Shown: piece by piece, positions 1 through 10,465 of the stretch | How the letters are laid out: each line of letters opens with the position of its first letter | Numbering within the stretch: the stretch's first letter is position 1 | Source: Neocallimastix lanati (nom. inval.) | Taxonomy: Eukaryota; Neocallimastigomycota; Neocallimastigomycetes; Neocallimastigales; Neocallimastigaceae | Direction of reading: 5' to 3' | Length of the DNA stretch: 29,584 bases | NCBI GenBank assembly: GCA_016946835.1 | Contig: JACVTC010000427.1 | Location: 1 to 29,584, forward strand | Translations under genes and position numbers: made by a program | The notes under the pieces: model-generated | Told to the model about the DNA's origin: nothing | Database searches by the model: none | The model's input: the letters and a program-made list of their open reading frames with translations, nothing else

Positions 1-110
1 GATTTAATTTAGGTAGCTTTTTTTTCTAAAAATACTTTAATATCAAACAACTTTTTTTTATAAATATTTAATATTATTAATTTTGATTTATTTAAAATAA
101 TATACATTAT

Positions 111-2245
111 TTAAAGAGAAAGTAACACAAAAAGTAAAACTAAAGAAATTAATAAAACATTATTACTTTTAATGATAACAGCACTTGAAACATGATGTAA
201 TTGACATTTTTCTAATTCTAATTCAAAAAGTAATTTTTAGCTACGGTTAATTCATCATAAGAGTAACTTCAAGTAGTAGTTGATAGACTTTCATAGGCTG
301 CCATTTGGTCTAAGTCATAATTTTTATATATGTTAATGGCTGATTCCGTACAAAGTTTAGACTTACATGTATCATTTAAAATATTAGAATTACCTTCTCG
401 TCTAATTGAAGTCAAAGCAAAAGGACATAAATTTCCATTTTCATCCGTTTGACATGACATTTGGTAAGATAATTTCAAAGATTTTATTAATGATGATTGA
501 AACATCTCAACAAAATTGGAGTTTTCTCTTCATATAGAATAAAATTCTAATGGATTATTATAAAATTTTTGACATTTATCACTGTTAATTTTAGAGCATA
601 TATTTTTTGTAATTATTTATAGTAAGTTCACTAATACAATCTTTATATTCCGACTTTTCTTGTTCCTCAATACATTCTTTACTTATAGAACATATCATTA
701 TAAGATTTTGCTCCTTGATAAAGAGTAGCTACATTAGCTAATCCATTTTTATTTTCAAAATTTTCTAATGTAACAATATGGATTATATTTTGATACAGCA
801 TTCATAGCTTCATAAAACTTTAAACTTGAATAATCACGAATAGACTGAATATCATTTGGAATAAATTCATTATTAAATTTTCCAAAATTTTGTTTCGATA
901 TCACTAATATCTTCTGAATTTCTACTAGCTGGAGAAAGATATCTTGTATGAATATATCTTGATTTATAAGATTTTTTTTTTAATAATGTGGTACTAATAC
1001 CATCATTAGCTTTATCTACAATTTCTGTCATATATTTGACTTTGGTGGAAAATACTTTTCCATCTTTACATATATTATTCAAGTCTGAAAGAGTAACTTC
1101 TTTAATAACAGATTTACCTCATGTATATGTTGTTCCAAAAATCATCTTTATCATAGATATCAGTTATTCTTTGCAACTTCTTTTATAGCTACAATTGTAA
1201 TTTTTTATTAATAATATAGTTATAACGCTGAAGTATGCTATTGTCTAATTCAACTGGTTTAATTGGTTCACTAATACTAAGCTTATCACTATATATTTCA
1301 TCAATGATGAATGGCTACAGCAACTAAATTATTGTAATCACTTGTCAATGAAATAAAATCAGTAATGTAACGTTCATGTCCAATATCTGATGTAAATGAA
1401 TTAATTTTTTTTTTACTTTCTTGTTTTATAAATATATCTAAATTATGAACTACAGTATAAATTCTATGAGAAAGTCTTTCATTTTCTGGATCACTATTAA
1501 TAATTTCAAGTTTTAATCCATTAAAAATATATTCTTTATCTTTTATTGAAATATCTTTATTTTTAAATGTATTTATCATAGTATCTGGATTCTCAAAATC
1601 AATATTTTCTAATCCTGGAACGGATAAAAAGTTTTCTGATGGTTTAACGTTTTCATCAATTGGCAAACCTTGCTTAGAAGTTACGGAATTATATAATTTA
1701 TGAACTACTTCACTATTGAGACTTGGTTCACCATTTTTTTCTAATTCTATATCATTTACTTCTTTAATTTCATTTAGCTCGTTTCGTATTTTTATCAATT
1801 CATCTTTGAAGCTATCATCATCCAAAGCTTCGATGCCATTATATAATTTTTCCACAGCCTCATCAATTGTTTCAGATTCTAAAATTGTCATAGGATTAAT
1901 TTCCGAAGAAAAATTATCTTCATTAGTATTAATACCAACACCATAAATAAGATTATCTTTATTTTTATTTATAATAGAATTTAATTTTTTAACTGAGTCT
2001 AATAATTTATATTTATAAAGATAGGATTGAGAATCCTTATTATAACTATTTATATAAATTAATTCATAACCGTTTTCATCAACAATATATCCATATTTAT
2101 TTTCATGTAGATTATAAACTTTATAAAAATAAGATTCCATTGTATTTATGGATTCTTCATTAACCTTAAATTTATTTTTTTTATTTAGATATTCCGAATT
2201 AGAAGGTTGTTCTTTAAATCCATTAATAGCATTAACGAAAAATAA
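111..2245 (-). pseudogene. Broken gene for a secreted/surface cysteine-rich protein
   Basis: A long minus-strand coding relic. The best open part (2140 down to 1301) is in frame upstream with a Leu/Phe/Tyr-rich stretch ending LFFVNA then NGFKEQPSNSEYL, which looks like a signal peptide and cleavage site. No in-frame ATG precedes it because the stretch runs into the minisatellite. After 1304 the reading jumps frame (DEIYSDKLSISEPIKP) and continues through at least four more shifts or stops to a Cys-rich block near 630-300 (CSISKECIEEQ, SDKCQKFYNNP, SCQTDENGNLCPFALTS, NDTCKSKLC). It ends at about 111 with a hydrophobic tail (NVLLISLVLLFVLLSL), suggesting a membrane or GPI-type anchor. Similar Cys-rich extracellular proteins occur in gut fungi, but I cannot name a family or function. 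Gene decay is inferred from the number of independent lesions; some may be homopolymer sequence errors. Confidence 0.6.
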
Positions 2246-2945
2246 AATAAAATAAAATAAAAAGTAGAATATTAAATAAGAAAGTACAGATTGAATAAAA
2301 TAGAATAAAATAAAATAAGAAGTAGAATATTAAATAAGAAAGTACAGATTGAATAAAATAGAATAAAATAAAATAAGAAGTAGAATATTAAATAAGAAAG
2401 TACAGATTGAATAAAATAATACAAAATAAAATAAAAAGTAGAGTATTAAATAAGAAAGTACAGATTGAATAAAATAAAATAAAATAAAAAGTAGAATATT
2501 AAATAAGAAAGTACAGATTGAATAAAATAGAATAAAATAAAATAAGAAGTAGAATATTAAATAAGAAAGTACAGATTGAATAAAATAAAATAAAATAAAA
2601 AGTAGAATATTAAATAAGAAAGTACAGATTGAATAAAATAGAATAAAATAAAATAAGAAGTAGAATATTAAATAAGAAAATACAAATTGAATAAAATAGA
2701 ATAAAATAAAATAAAAAGTAGAATATTAAATAAGAAAGTACAGATTGAATAAAATAAAATAAAAAGTAGAATATTAAACAAGAAAGTACAGATTGAATAA
2801 AATAAAATAAAATAAAAAGTAGAATATTAAATAAGAAAGTACAGATTGAATAAAATAAAATAAAATAAAATAAAATAAAAAGTAGAATATTAAATAAGAA
2901 AGAACAGATTGAATAAAATAAAATAAATTAAAATAAATATTTGAA
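2239..2945. repeat. Minisatellite, ~12 copies of a 48-64 bp unit
   Basis: About twelve head-to-tail copies of a unit with the core gtacagattgaataaaat followed by aaaat pentamers and agtagaatattaaataagaaa. Spacing between the gtacagattg landmarks (about 2284, 2342, 2400, 2458, 2511, 2569, 2622, 2680, 2737, 2785, 2838, 2902) is mostly 53 or 58 bp. Differences are multiples of 5 and come from the number of aaaat pentamers. The last full unit grades into two copies of a related ~57-bp motif (aaataaatatKtgaattataa) up to about 3060. On the minus strand the array encodes Leu/Phe/Tyr-rich peptide and abuts the presumed signal-peptide end of the neighbouring broken gene. Confidence 0.9.
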
Positions 2946-3440
2946 TTATAATAAAAATACAAGTACTAATAAAATAAAATAAAAAAAAATAAATATGTGA
3001 ATTATAATAAATTGCAAGTATCAATCGAAACAAAATAAAATAATATAAAATAAATAAATATGCAGTGAAATAATAATATATAATGTGATAAAATAAAATA
3101 AATAAGATATTGATATAAAATTAATATTTTTTTTTTTTTTTTTTTTTATTATTTTATAATAAAAATTATTTTTTAGTTTAATGTGGTTATGAAATATAGT
3201 AACTATTATAAAGTAAAAAAAAAAAAATTATATTAATATAAAGTAAATACCATTATTCTTAAAAACAATATTTATCATATACATTATATTATTATTTATA
3301 AAAGTTTTAAGTTTTTATTTTTTTATTATTATTATTATTATTATTTTTTTTTTTTTTTATTTTTTTTTTTTTTTTTTTACTATTATATATATATATATTC
3401 AACAATATATTTTTATGCTATAATTAAAAATAATAATTAA
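2946..3440. other. AT-rich spacer without a gene
   Basis: Low-complexity sequence: degenerate continuation of the minisatellite, poly-T runs near 3128-3147 and 3350-3380, and a short ATT tract near 3325-3345. No coding signal seen on either strand. It separates the minisatellite from the 3' end of the ankyrin relic. Confidence 0.7.
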
Positions 3441-5521
3441 TAATAATTCATATAATATATTATAATATTTTACCAATTCTAAATCTGGGAAAGCATTAAT
3501 TAATGGAGTATCACTTCTGCTGTAATATTAGGATCAGCTCCATTTTCAATAAGATACTTTACCATTTCATAATCTTTATTTTGACAGGCAGTCATTAAAA
3601 TAGGTTCCCCTACATCCGACTTAGTATTAATATCAGCACCATTTTCAATTAAATAGGTAACTAATTCACTATTTCCCTCTTTATAAGACATTTGGATTAA
3701 TGTTTTATTTCCTTCATCAATTAAATTTGCCGTTTTATATTTGTTTATAAGATATTTAATAATTTCTGTATTACCTGATCTAACATAGGATTCAAATGGA
3801 GAACAAAAATCTTTAGGATTAAAATAAGTACTATAGTCAATTAAATATTTACTTTTTAAATAGTTAATTTGATTATTTTTTTAAATTCGTATAAATATTT
3901 GCACCATATTCAATTAAATATTTATAAAAATCATTTTTTTTTCTTTTTCATCATATTGATTAGTAATAGCAATTCTATTATTATAAAATTCAACACCATG
4001 ATCAATTAAATATTTAATTTCATTCATACAATCAATATCATGATAATCATTATTACTAATTAATATCATTAATCCTGATTTTCCTTCATAATTATCTTTT
4101 ATATTAATATTAGCCCCATGTTCTGTTAAAAATTTTATTGCTTCTATATTATTATTTTCACATTCAGTAGCAAAAATTTTATTGCTTCCATATTATTATT
4201 TTCACATTCAGTAGCAAAAATTTTATTGCTTCCATATTATTATTTTCACATTCAGTAGCAAAAATTTTATTGCTTCCATATTATTATTTTCACATTCAGT
4301 AGCAAAAATTTTATTGCTTCTATATTATTATTTTCACATTCAGTAGCAAAAAGAGGTCTATCTACCATTATAATCATTTGGTTCATATTTATCAAAATTT
4401 ATTCCTTGTTCTACTAATAAATTTAATGTTTCATAATTTTCTTCATAGAAACATGAACTTAATATTTCTTCAATATTAAAATATCTATTATATATATTTC
4501 CTTCTACATTAAATTTTTTTTAAATATTCAATAATTTCTGTATTTTCTGTTTTTTTTTAATAAATTTTGATACATTATTACAATACATTTTAACATTATT
4601 ATTTAATAAAAATTTAATTTCTTTATCATTATTTTCATTCACTAAATCATATAAATAATTAAAAGGTACTTTCACTACTCCATCTACAGTAAAATCTTTG
4701 CAAAACTTTTTAAACTTTCTAATGCTTATACTGGTTTTATTTTTTGAAGTTTGTACTAATAACATAATAAGTTTATTGATACGATTATGATATTCTTTTA
4801 TTGCAACCTTTAAATATTTATTAAAACTTTCTCTATTCACATTAGTATCATGACAAACTATTTGAATATTATTTATAAATTCTTCATTAAATTCATCTTC
4901 ACTTGAAGCAATATATAATTTTTCTAAAAAATAGTTAAAATTCACATTATTATTATATAAAAGTTTAAAAATATTTTAATGTTTAACAATCTTTTATTAT
5001 AAATATATATTAATAAATTTTCACCACGACTATTACAAAAATTAATATCAGACCCACGTTTCTTTAAATAATTAAATATTTTAATAAAATTTTCATTAAA
5101 AATAATTTTTTTTTTTTTTTTTTTTTTTTTTAGTTTCATTTGTTTTAGTTGTATTAGAGGTATTGATACTATTATTATCATTTGTTGTATCTGTAGTATT
5201 ATTAAGCCGTTGTTTTGGAATGGTATTTTCAAATGCTATAAATAATGGTACTTCATGTTGTTTTGTTTCATAATTTAAACTTGTTTTATATTTTTGACAT
5301 TTTTCACTAATAAATTCAATTAAAGGTAATGGACAATTATTTTGAATTGCATAGACTAATAAGTCAAAATCTGTAGTAATTAAATCATCAATTTTTAATG
5401 TATTTTTATTAAGTTCTAAAAATGATTTAAAATTGTTTAATACATCTTTTCTATCTTCTGAATTTAAAAGTTTTTTTTTTTTTTTTACCCCAGTAATATT
5501 ATTATTTTCTTTTTTGAACAT
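3440..5521 (-). pseudogene. Ankyrin-repeat protein gene, broken by frameshifts
   Basis: Starts at the ATG at 5521 (MFKKENNNITGVKKKKKLL). Open pieces follow in shifting frames: 5521-5096, 5132-4942, 4945-4520, about 4510-4360, and about 4170-3440. Ankyrin repeats are clear at the 3' end: ELVTYLIENGADINTK, then EPILMTACQNKDYEMVKYLI, then ENGADPNIT, and further on SDTPLINAFPDLELVKYY in another frame. Earlier units show KFLTEHGANINIKD, IKYLIDHGVEFYNN and TLNLLVEQGINF. Ankyrin repeats are protein-binding scaffolds; the partner is unknown. Lesions include a slip in the T run at about 5107-5132 (Lys tract), a 1-nt shift near 4957, one near 4517, the 44-bp tandem duplication, and a shift near 3520. 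Several lie in homopolymers, so part of the damage may be consensus error, but the out-of-phase 44-bp array is a real disruption. Intact length would be roughly 650-690 residues. Confidence 0.7.
4141..4354. repeat. 44-bp tandem repeat, five copies, inside the ankyrin gene
   Basis: The motif cagtagcaaaaattttattg recurs with gtag at 4167, 4211, 4255, 4299 and 4343, exactly 44 bp apart. Copies are nearly identical (cttcta versus cttcca). On the minus strand one copy encodes FATECENNNIEAIKF, the start of an ankyrin helix pair. Because 44 is not a multiple of 3, each extra copy shifts frame and exposes stops. Confidence 0.9.
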
Positions 5522-5586
5522 TGTATATTTTTATTATATTATTTATTTAAAAAACATTGTATATTTTTATTATATTATTTATTTAA
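5519..5586 (-). repeat. 36-bp duplicated leader with a duplicated start codon
   Basis: The segment cattgtatatttttattata followed by ttatttatttaa occurs at 5519 and again at 5555. The first copy contains the ankyrin gene's start codon and immediate leader. The second therefore places another ATG 36 nt upstream, read as MFFK then TAA, a minimal upstream open reading frame. Confidence 0.7.
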
Positions 5587-5753
5587 ATATTCAAATTAAA
5601 TTAAAGTTGTGAATATAAATAATATTTAATATAATTAAAAATAAAAAATAAATATATATTTTTAAAAGTATTTTATATTTTTAAAATGAAAAATATTATA
5701 TTTGTAATAACTATAAAAAATATAATTAATACTTATATACAAAATTATTCACA

Positions 5754-5964
5754 ATGAAATTTAATTTAACTTACTTATATGCTTTCGTACTTATGATATT
5801 AGCATGTTTTACTTATGCTGATTCATGTAGAGTAGATGTAGCCGCTAACTTTTACAAATAGGTTGAATGTCACAATAAAAAGATTAAAAAGATTAAATAT
5901 CCTGGTACGGAAGGTTTGGCGTGATAATTATGTTTTCTATTGTAAGTGTGATGTTTACGTATAA
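5754..5964 (+). pseudogene. Remnant of a small secreted Cys-rich peptide gene
   Basis: ATG at 5754 opens MKFNLTYLYAFVLMILACFT then YADSC, a convincing secretion signal (basic start, hydrophobic core, small residues before the cut). The reading stops at TAG 5859-5861 after 35 codons, but in the same frame beyond the stop it continues VECHNKKIKKIKYPGTEGL. A one-base shift then gives RDNYVFYCKCDVYV and a stop at 5962-5964. Together this would be a ~70-residue precursor with a mature Cys-rich, basic peptide (C, EC, CKC). I do not recognise the family. The stop and the frameshift suggest a recent pseudogene; a 35-aa product from the intact part is possible but would be mostly signal peptide. Confidence 0.5.
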
Positions 5965-6403
5965 ATAAAATAAACAAAAACTAAAGTAAAATACATAATG
6001 TATAATTAAAATATTATATATTATCTACACAAATACAATATTAAATATTATATTTATTTAATATAATTAATATAAACATAGTTTTTAAAACTATTTATAT
6101 TTTTATTTTTTATAATATATTATAAACTATATTTAAATCATTGTTTTAAATAAATTTATTACTATTTAAACAATAAACATAATAAAAATACAAAATATAA
6201 ATATTAAATAAAATAAACAATGTAAATAATTATTTTTAATGAATTATATTTCATAATTAAAATATAATTAAAAATATATTATTCTTTAAAATTTTATTTA
6301 TATTTATTTATTATATTTATTTAATTAAAATGAATTAAGTAAAAATAATTAATCAATAATAAAAATGAAAATATTTAATTATTTATATTTGTTATCTAAT
6401 TTA

Positions 6404-6406
<3 letters not shown>

Positions 6407-6458
<52 letters not shown>
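6407..6458. repeat. Poly-A homopolymer, 52 bases
   Basis: Uninterrupted run of A from 6407 to 6458. Similar long runs occur at 18077-18115 and 22041-22074. Lengths this long are unreliable in any sequencing consensus. Confidence 0.9.
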
Positions 6459-6460
<2 letters not shown>

Positions 6461-6571
6461 AAAAAGCCTTATTTTAAACTACGAATATAAAAATTCAATT
6501 ATTTTAAACTGCTAAATATATAAAAATAATAATTTTTTAAATAATTATTATAATTTGTAGCATTAAAGTCG

Positions 6572-6680
6572 AAAAGTACTAAATTTTATGTACTTTTATA
6601 TTTAATTAATTATAAAATTAATATACGTCACACGTCACAAATTAAAGTATTGCATTTTTGAATTTCGCAATTTGACGTAT
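6572..6680. other. Palindrome plus three TGACGT-type motifs
   Basis: aaaagtac (6572-6579) and gtactttt (6590-6597) form an 8-bp perfect inverted repeat with a 10-nt loop. Next come acgtca at 6625-6630 and a second acgtca in cacgtcac just after it. The opposite-strand tgacgt is at 6673-6678. attgc (6658 region) and gcaat (6666 region) add an inner inverted pair, so 6625-6680 can fold as one imperfect hairpin. TGACGT is the core of CRE/ATF-type bZIP sites in fungi; use as a site here is speculation since both flanking genes end rather than start here. Confidence 0.4.
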
Positions 6681-7182
6681 TTTTAAATAATATGCAACTA
6701 ATAATTAATATTTATTTTTAAAAATTAATAATATTTATTGATTAATAATTATATTTAATTACATAAAAATATCTTTTAATATTTTTTTTAAATGTTATAA
6801 TCGTTCAAAATATTAAAAAATAAAAAAAAAAAATATTTAAAAAACAAATGATTTGATTTTAATAATAAAAATATTTAATCATAAAAAATGACATTTATTA
6901 TAAAACTAATGATATTAATAATATTTAACAAAAAATATCTTCTTAGTTAAATATTATTTAATATATTTAGGAAAATAAATTGAATTATTAAATTAAGAAA
7001 GAGTTAATTTTTTCTTTCTTTTTTTAAAATATATGTCTTTAATATTAGTTTAAAATAGTTTAAAAAAAAATTAAAAAATTTAAAAGATTAAGAATTTTAA
7101 TAATTTTCTTAGAATATCATATTAATAATATATAATATTTTTATTATATAATAAATATATATTATCTATATATATATTTTTA

Positions 7183-8495
7183 CTAAATTCTGGTCTTTTT
7201 ATTAATATCATTATTATTATTTTCGTTATAATTATTTCTTTTTTTGTTTTCATTTAAAAGATTTTTCAATTCTTTTTCTTTTTCTTCTAATTTTTTATTT
7301 TTTTCTTCTAATTCTTTTTCTAATTCTTTATTTTTTTCTTTTAATTCTTTTTCTTTTTCTTTTGATTCTTTTTCTTTTTCTTTTATTTCTTTTATTTCTT
7401 TTTCTTTTTCTTCTATTCTTTTTTTATCTTCTTCCCTTTCTTTTTTATTTTCTTCTAATTCTTTATTTTTTTCTTCTAATTCTTTATTTTTTTCATCTAA
7501 TAATGATAGTAAACCTGTATGATCTTCAACCTCACTAACATATTTAATTATATTTTCTCCTTTAAGATTCACACAAATTTCTAATGCTTTTCTAATTGGT
7601 CCAACCTTTATTAAAAGCCTAAGCAATTCATCTGATATGTCATTTTTTATATAAACAACTACTTTTTTTATTTTATCGTTTTCGTTTTGATTTTTATCAA
7701 CATTTTCTTGATTTTGACTATCATTTTTTTTCTTAATTTTTATTTCTCTTTCAATTGTTAAATATTTATTAGGATTAATAGAAGGCTTATGATAAAATAC
7801 ATTAATTTTAGATAAGAATGCAAACCATAATTTTCTTTCTTCTATTCTTCTTTGTTTTTCATTATTTAATAATTTTTCATTTATTTCAGATACATGAAAT
7901 TTTTCATTAAATTTTTTTAATTCTATTATAACCGTATCTTTAAAAGGTATACATATATTTTTTTTATTATATTCATGTGGAAATATATGATGATAATAAT
8001 CCTCATCATTTGGAAACATATCATAATATAAAAAATTAATGGAATATATCTTTTTATTGAATTGAGATTCATTTTTAGTATAAAGGTTATCAAAAATTCT
8101 TGAAGTTGAAAGTTCTGCACGGGCTAATAAATTAGGTACTTCATGTATTTGCATTTCAATGATATAATATTTTCCTTGTTTTTCATCTTCAGCATAAATA
8201 TCAACAATAACTTTCCTTTGATTAGGACTAAAATTCGAATTTGAGTATATTTCTGTAGATTTAAATTCTAAATTTTCAATTTCCTCTTCTACTGGTAACA
8301 CTGCTTTTATTAAACTTTTTGCAACATCTTTATTATCAGAATTTCCAAATATTACTTTAAAAAGTGTATCAATTTTTAGTTCAAATAAATTTGAACTTCT
8401 AAATTGTTCAATGAATTGGTTTTCTTCTTTCTCATTCGAACATCCAATATAATCATCTCCATCAATAATTAATTTTTTTTTTTTTCTGGCTCCAT
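7183..8495 (-). CDS. Rpn/PDDEXK_2-family nuclease-transposase relative with coiled-coil tail
   Basis: Belongs by motif to the PD-(D/E)XK nuclease family transposase group (PDDEXK_2, Rpn-like): FELKIDTLFKVIFGN near the N terminus, then KVIVDIYAEDEKQGKYYIIE and MQI, giving the characteristic D...ExQ active-site pattern, followed by ARAELSTSRIFDNLY. Middle: LLNNEKQRRIEERKLWFAFL. The last ~100 codons are almost pure E/K/L heptad-like repeats (EEKNKELEE, KEKEKELKE), a predicted coiled coil, ending in an Asn-rich tail. The likely start is ATG at 8495 (MEPEKKKK), but the poly-A tract on the coding strand (13 bases, plus-strand 8473-8485) is one short of the 14 needed to join frames, so this is a homopolymer error or a real slip. 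The frame is open below the tract to 7183; an in-frame GTG near 8301 is unlikely as a eukaryotic start. Bacterial Rpn proteins are recombination-promoting nucleases; the fungal role is unknown. Confidence 0.75.
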
Positions 8496-8608
8496 TTTTA
8501 TTTTTAAATTATATTTAAAATATAATTTAAAAATTTAAAAAAAAAAAAAATAAAAAAAAAAAAAAAAATAAATTTAAAATATAAAAATTAATTATTATTA
8601 ATAATTTA

Positions 8609-8733
8609 ATTGGTCTGAAATGATCATGTGAATACTACAAAATATTAATAAATGAAAAATAAAAATAACTTTTTTTTTTAATTAATCTATATCGAGTAAT
8701 TGATATTGAATGTCTTGTTTAAAATGCTATTGG
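8609..8733 (-). promoter_or_regulatory. Two CCAAT boxes upstream of the Rpn-like gene
   Basis: CCAAT in the gene's orientation occurs at 8609-8613 and 8729-8733, about 115 and 235 bp upstream of the ATG at 8495. CCAAT is bound by the fungal HAP/NF-Y complex. Position and orientation are suitable, but short motifs occur by chance; weak evidence. Confidence 0.22.
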
Positions 8734-9050
8734 TTAAAATGTAGAAATAGAGTTAATAATTTGTAATAATATGAGTTAATTTATTAACATTTACAAAAAT
8801 GTTCATTTTATTATTTTTTATATAATTATTAATTATTTTTTTATTAAATATTAAATAATTATTTAAAAAATTCTTAGCCTGTATAGCGTCAATTTTTAAT
8901 CTATTATCTGTTATAACTTTTAACTTTTATAAGGAAATTTTTTACTTTTTTTAAAACAATTTCGTGTTATAGTAAAAATATAAAAATATAAATTATAATG
9001 ATGTATAATAAAAAAAATATATTATATAAAATATCTATTTTATACTTTTT

Positions 9051-9365
9051 CATTTAACTAAAATTAGTTTATATTATTTTTGACTATAAAAGTATATTAT
9101 AAAACAATAAAAATATTGAAAATATATTAATTATTATTATTTTTTATTATTTAATTACAATTTGTTAATTTTTATATAAAAAGTGTTAATACTCATATAT
9201 TTCATTTAACTAAAATTAGTTTATATTATTTTTGACTATAAGTACATTATAAAACAATAAAATATATTAATTATTATTTTTTTTTTATTTAATTACTTAT
9301 TAATAACGTAATTTTTAATTTTTTTTTTTTTTTTGTTAATTTTTATATAAAAAGTGTTAATACTA
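9051..9365. repeat. Tandem duplication, unit ~152-163 bp
   Basis: catttaactaaaattagttt and the following tatattatttttgactata start at 9051 and again at 9203. Both copies end with ttaatttttatataaaaagt then gttaatact. The second copy has small deletions and a T-rich insertion (taataacgtaatttttaa plus T run). Confidence 0.85.
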
Positions 9366-10244
9366 ATTCAATTTTAATAATAATAGTAATAATTATATTA
9401 ATAAAGAATAAATAAATAATATTATTAGTAATAATAATAAATAATAAATAAATAATAAAAAATTATAATTTTAATGATAATAAATAAATAATAATATTAG
9501 TAATAATAATAATAATAATAATAAAATTATATAATATTAAATAACATACGTTTCATATGTAATACAAATTTATTAAAATTCACAATATAACAACTTTGCA
9601 ATTTTTATTACGAATAAAATTAATAGAAAAAAAATATGTAATATAGATAATAATATTATAATAGTATTATGATTTTTATTTGATAATGTATAATTAATTG
9701 TTAACAATTACTTTTGATAAAAAAAAAAATGTTTTGTTTGTTAACTTTTACTATTTATCTGACATAAGTTTGAAATATCTATAAAATTTAAATTTCTTTA
9801 TTTAAATCTTAAAATTGCTTAAAATTTAAATTCATGCTTTATTGTTTAATTGAAACGTTTTTATAGAAATTTCTGGAATTTAAGTATTTTAGAACTTTAG
9901 TTTGTTTATTTACTTCCAAAAACTTTTAAATGTTTATTTGTATAATTTAGGAATTTGAGTTTCCATTGCTTACTTCTAAAATAAGTCATTTTATATATCT
10001 TATAACTTTAAATTACAGATTTAGATTTAAATTATCATATTCGGATTTCCAGATATGAAGTTTTAGATAATGTTATTTTTATAAATTTACTTATTTATTG
10101 TTAAGTTTAAAAATTTTGATTCTAAATTAAAATTCTATTATCTATTTTCAGAATAATTTTAAATTTTAATTATTCTAATTACAAAATTCTTTAAATTGAA
10201 TATATTTTTATATAAAATTTATTTTGAAGTTTAGACCTTATATT

Positions 10245-10267
10245 TATTTCTATATTTATTTCTATAT

Positions 10268-10322
<55 letters not shown>

Positions 10323-10369
10323 CTCTATATTTATTTATTTATTTATTTTTTATTTATTTATTTATAATT
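10245..10369. repeat. TTTA microsatellite
   Basis: About 30 TTTA tetramers with a few interruptions (ctata at 10251 and 10262, actctata near 10321). Confidence 0.9.
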
Positions 10370-10417
10370 GTATTTAAAATATTAAATAATTATATATTCT
10401 TAAATAAAATACAATGA

Positions 10418-10452
<35 letters not shown>

Positions 10453-10465
10453 TTTTTATTTTCCT

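Larger units (their letters stand above)
5965..7182. other. AT-rich spacer, 1.2 kb
   Basis: No gene seen. Contains a 52-base poly-A run, a small cluster of palindromes and TGACGT motifs (listed separately), and otherwise TAAT/ATTTA-rich low-complexity DNA. It lies 3' of both flanking genes, which converge here. Confidence 0.65.
8734..10413. other. AT-rich spacer, 1.7 kb
   Basis: No gene seen. Holds a 152-bp tandem duplication (9051-9365), AAT tracts around 9420-9530, a 450-bp stretch (about 9770-10220) with few homopolymers in which aactttaaa-like words recur, and a TTTA microsatellite before copy A. Confidence 0.65.

Noticed and set aside
1716-1946. 76-codon plus-strand frame
   Set aside because: Shadow of the Cys-rich protein relic coded on the other strand.
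2239-2945. CRISPR-like array
   Set aside because: Units are nearly identical throughout with no unique spacers, vary by aaaat pentamers, and the genome is eukaryotic.
2774-2962. 62-codon minus-strand frame of repeated Leu/Phe/Tyr
   Set aside because: It is only a reading of the minisatellite; no initiation context and no conserved protein.
7244-7522. 92-codon plus-strand Ser/Phe frame
   Set aside because: Antisense of the E/K coiled-coil codons of the Rpn-like gene.
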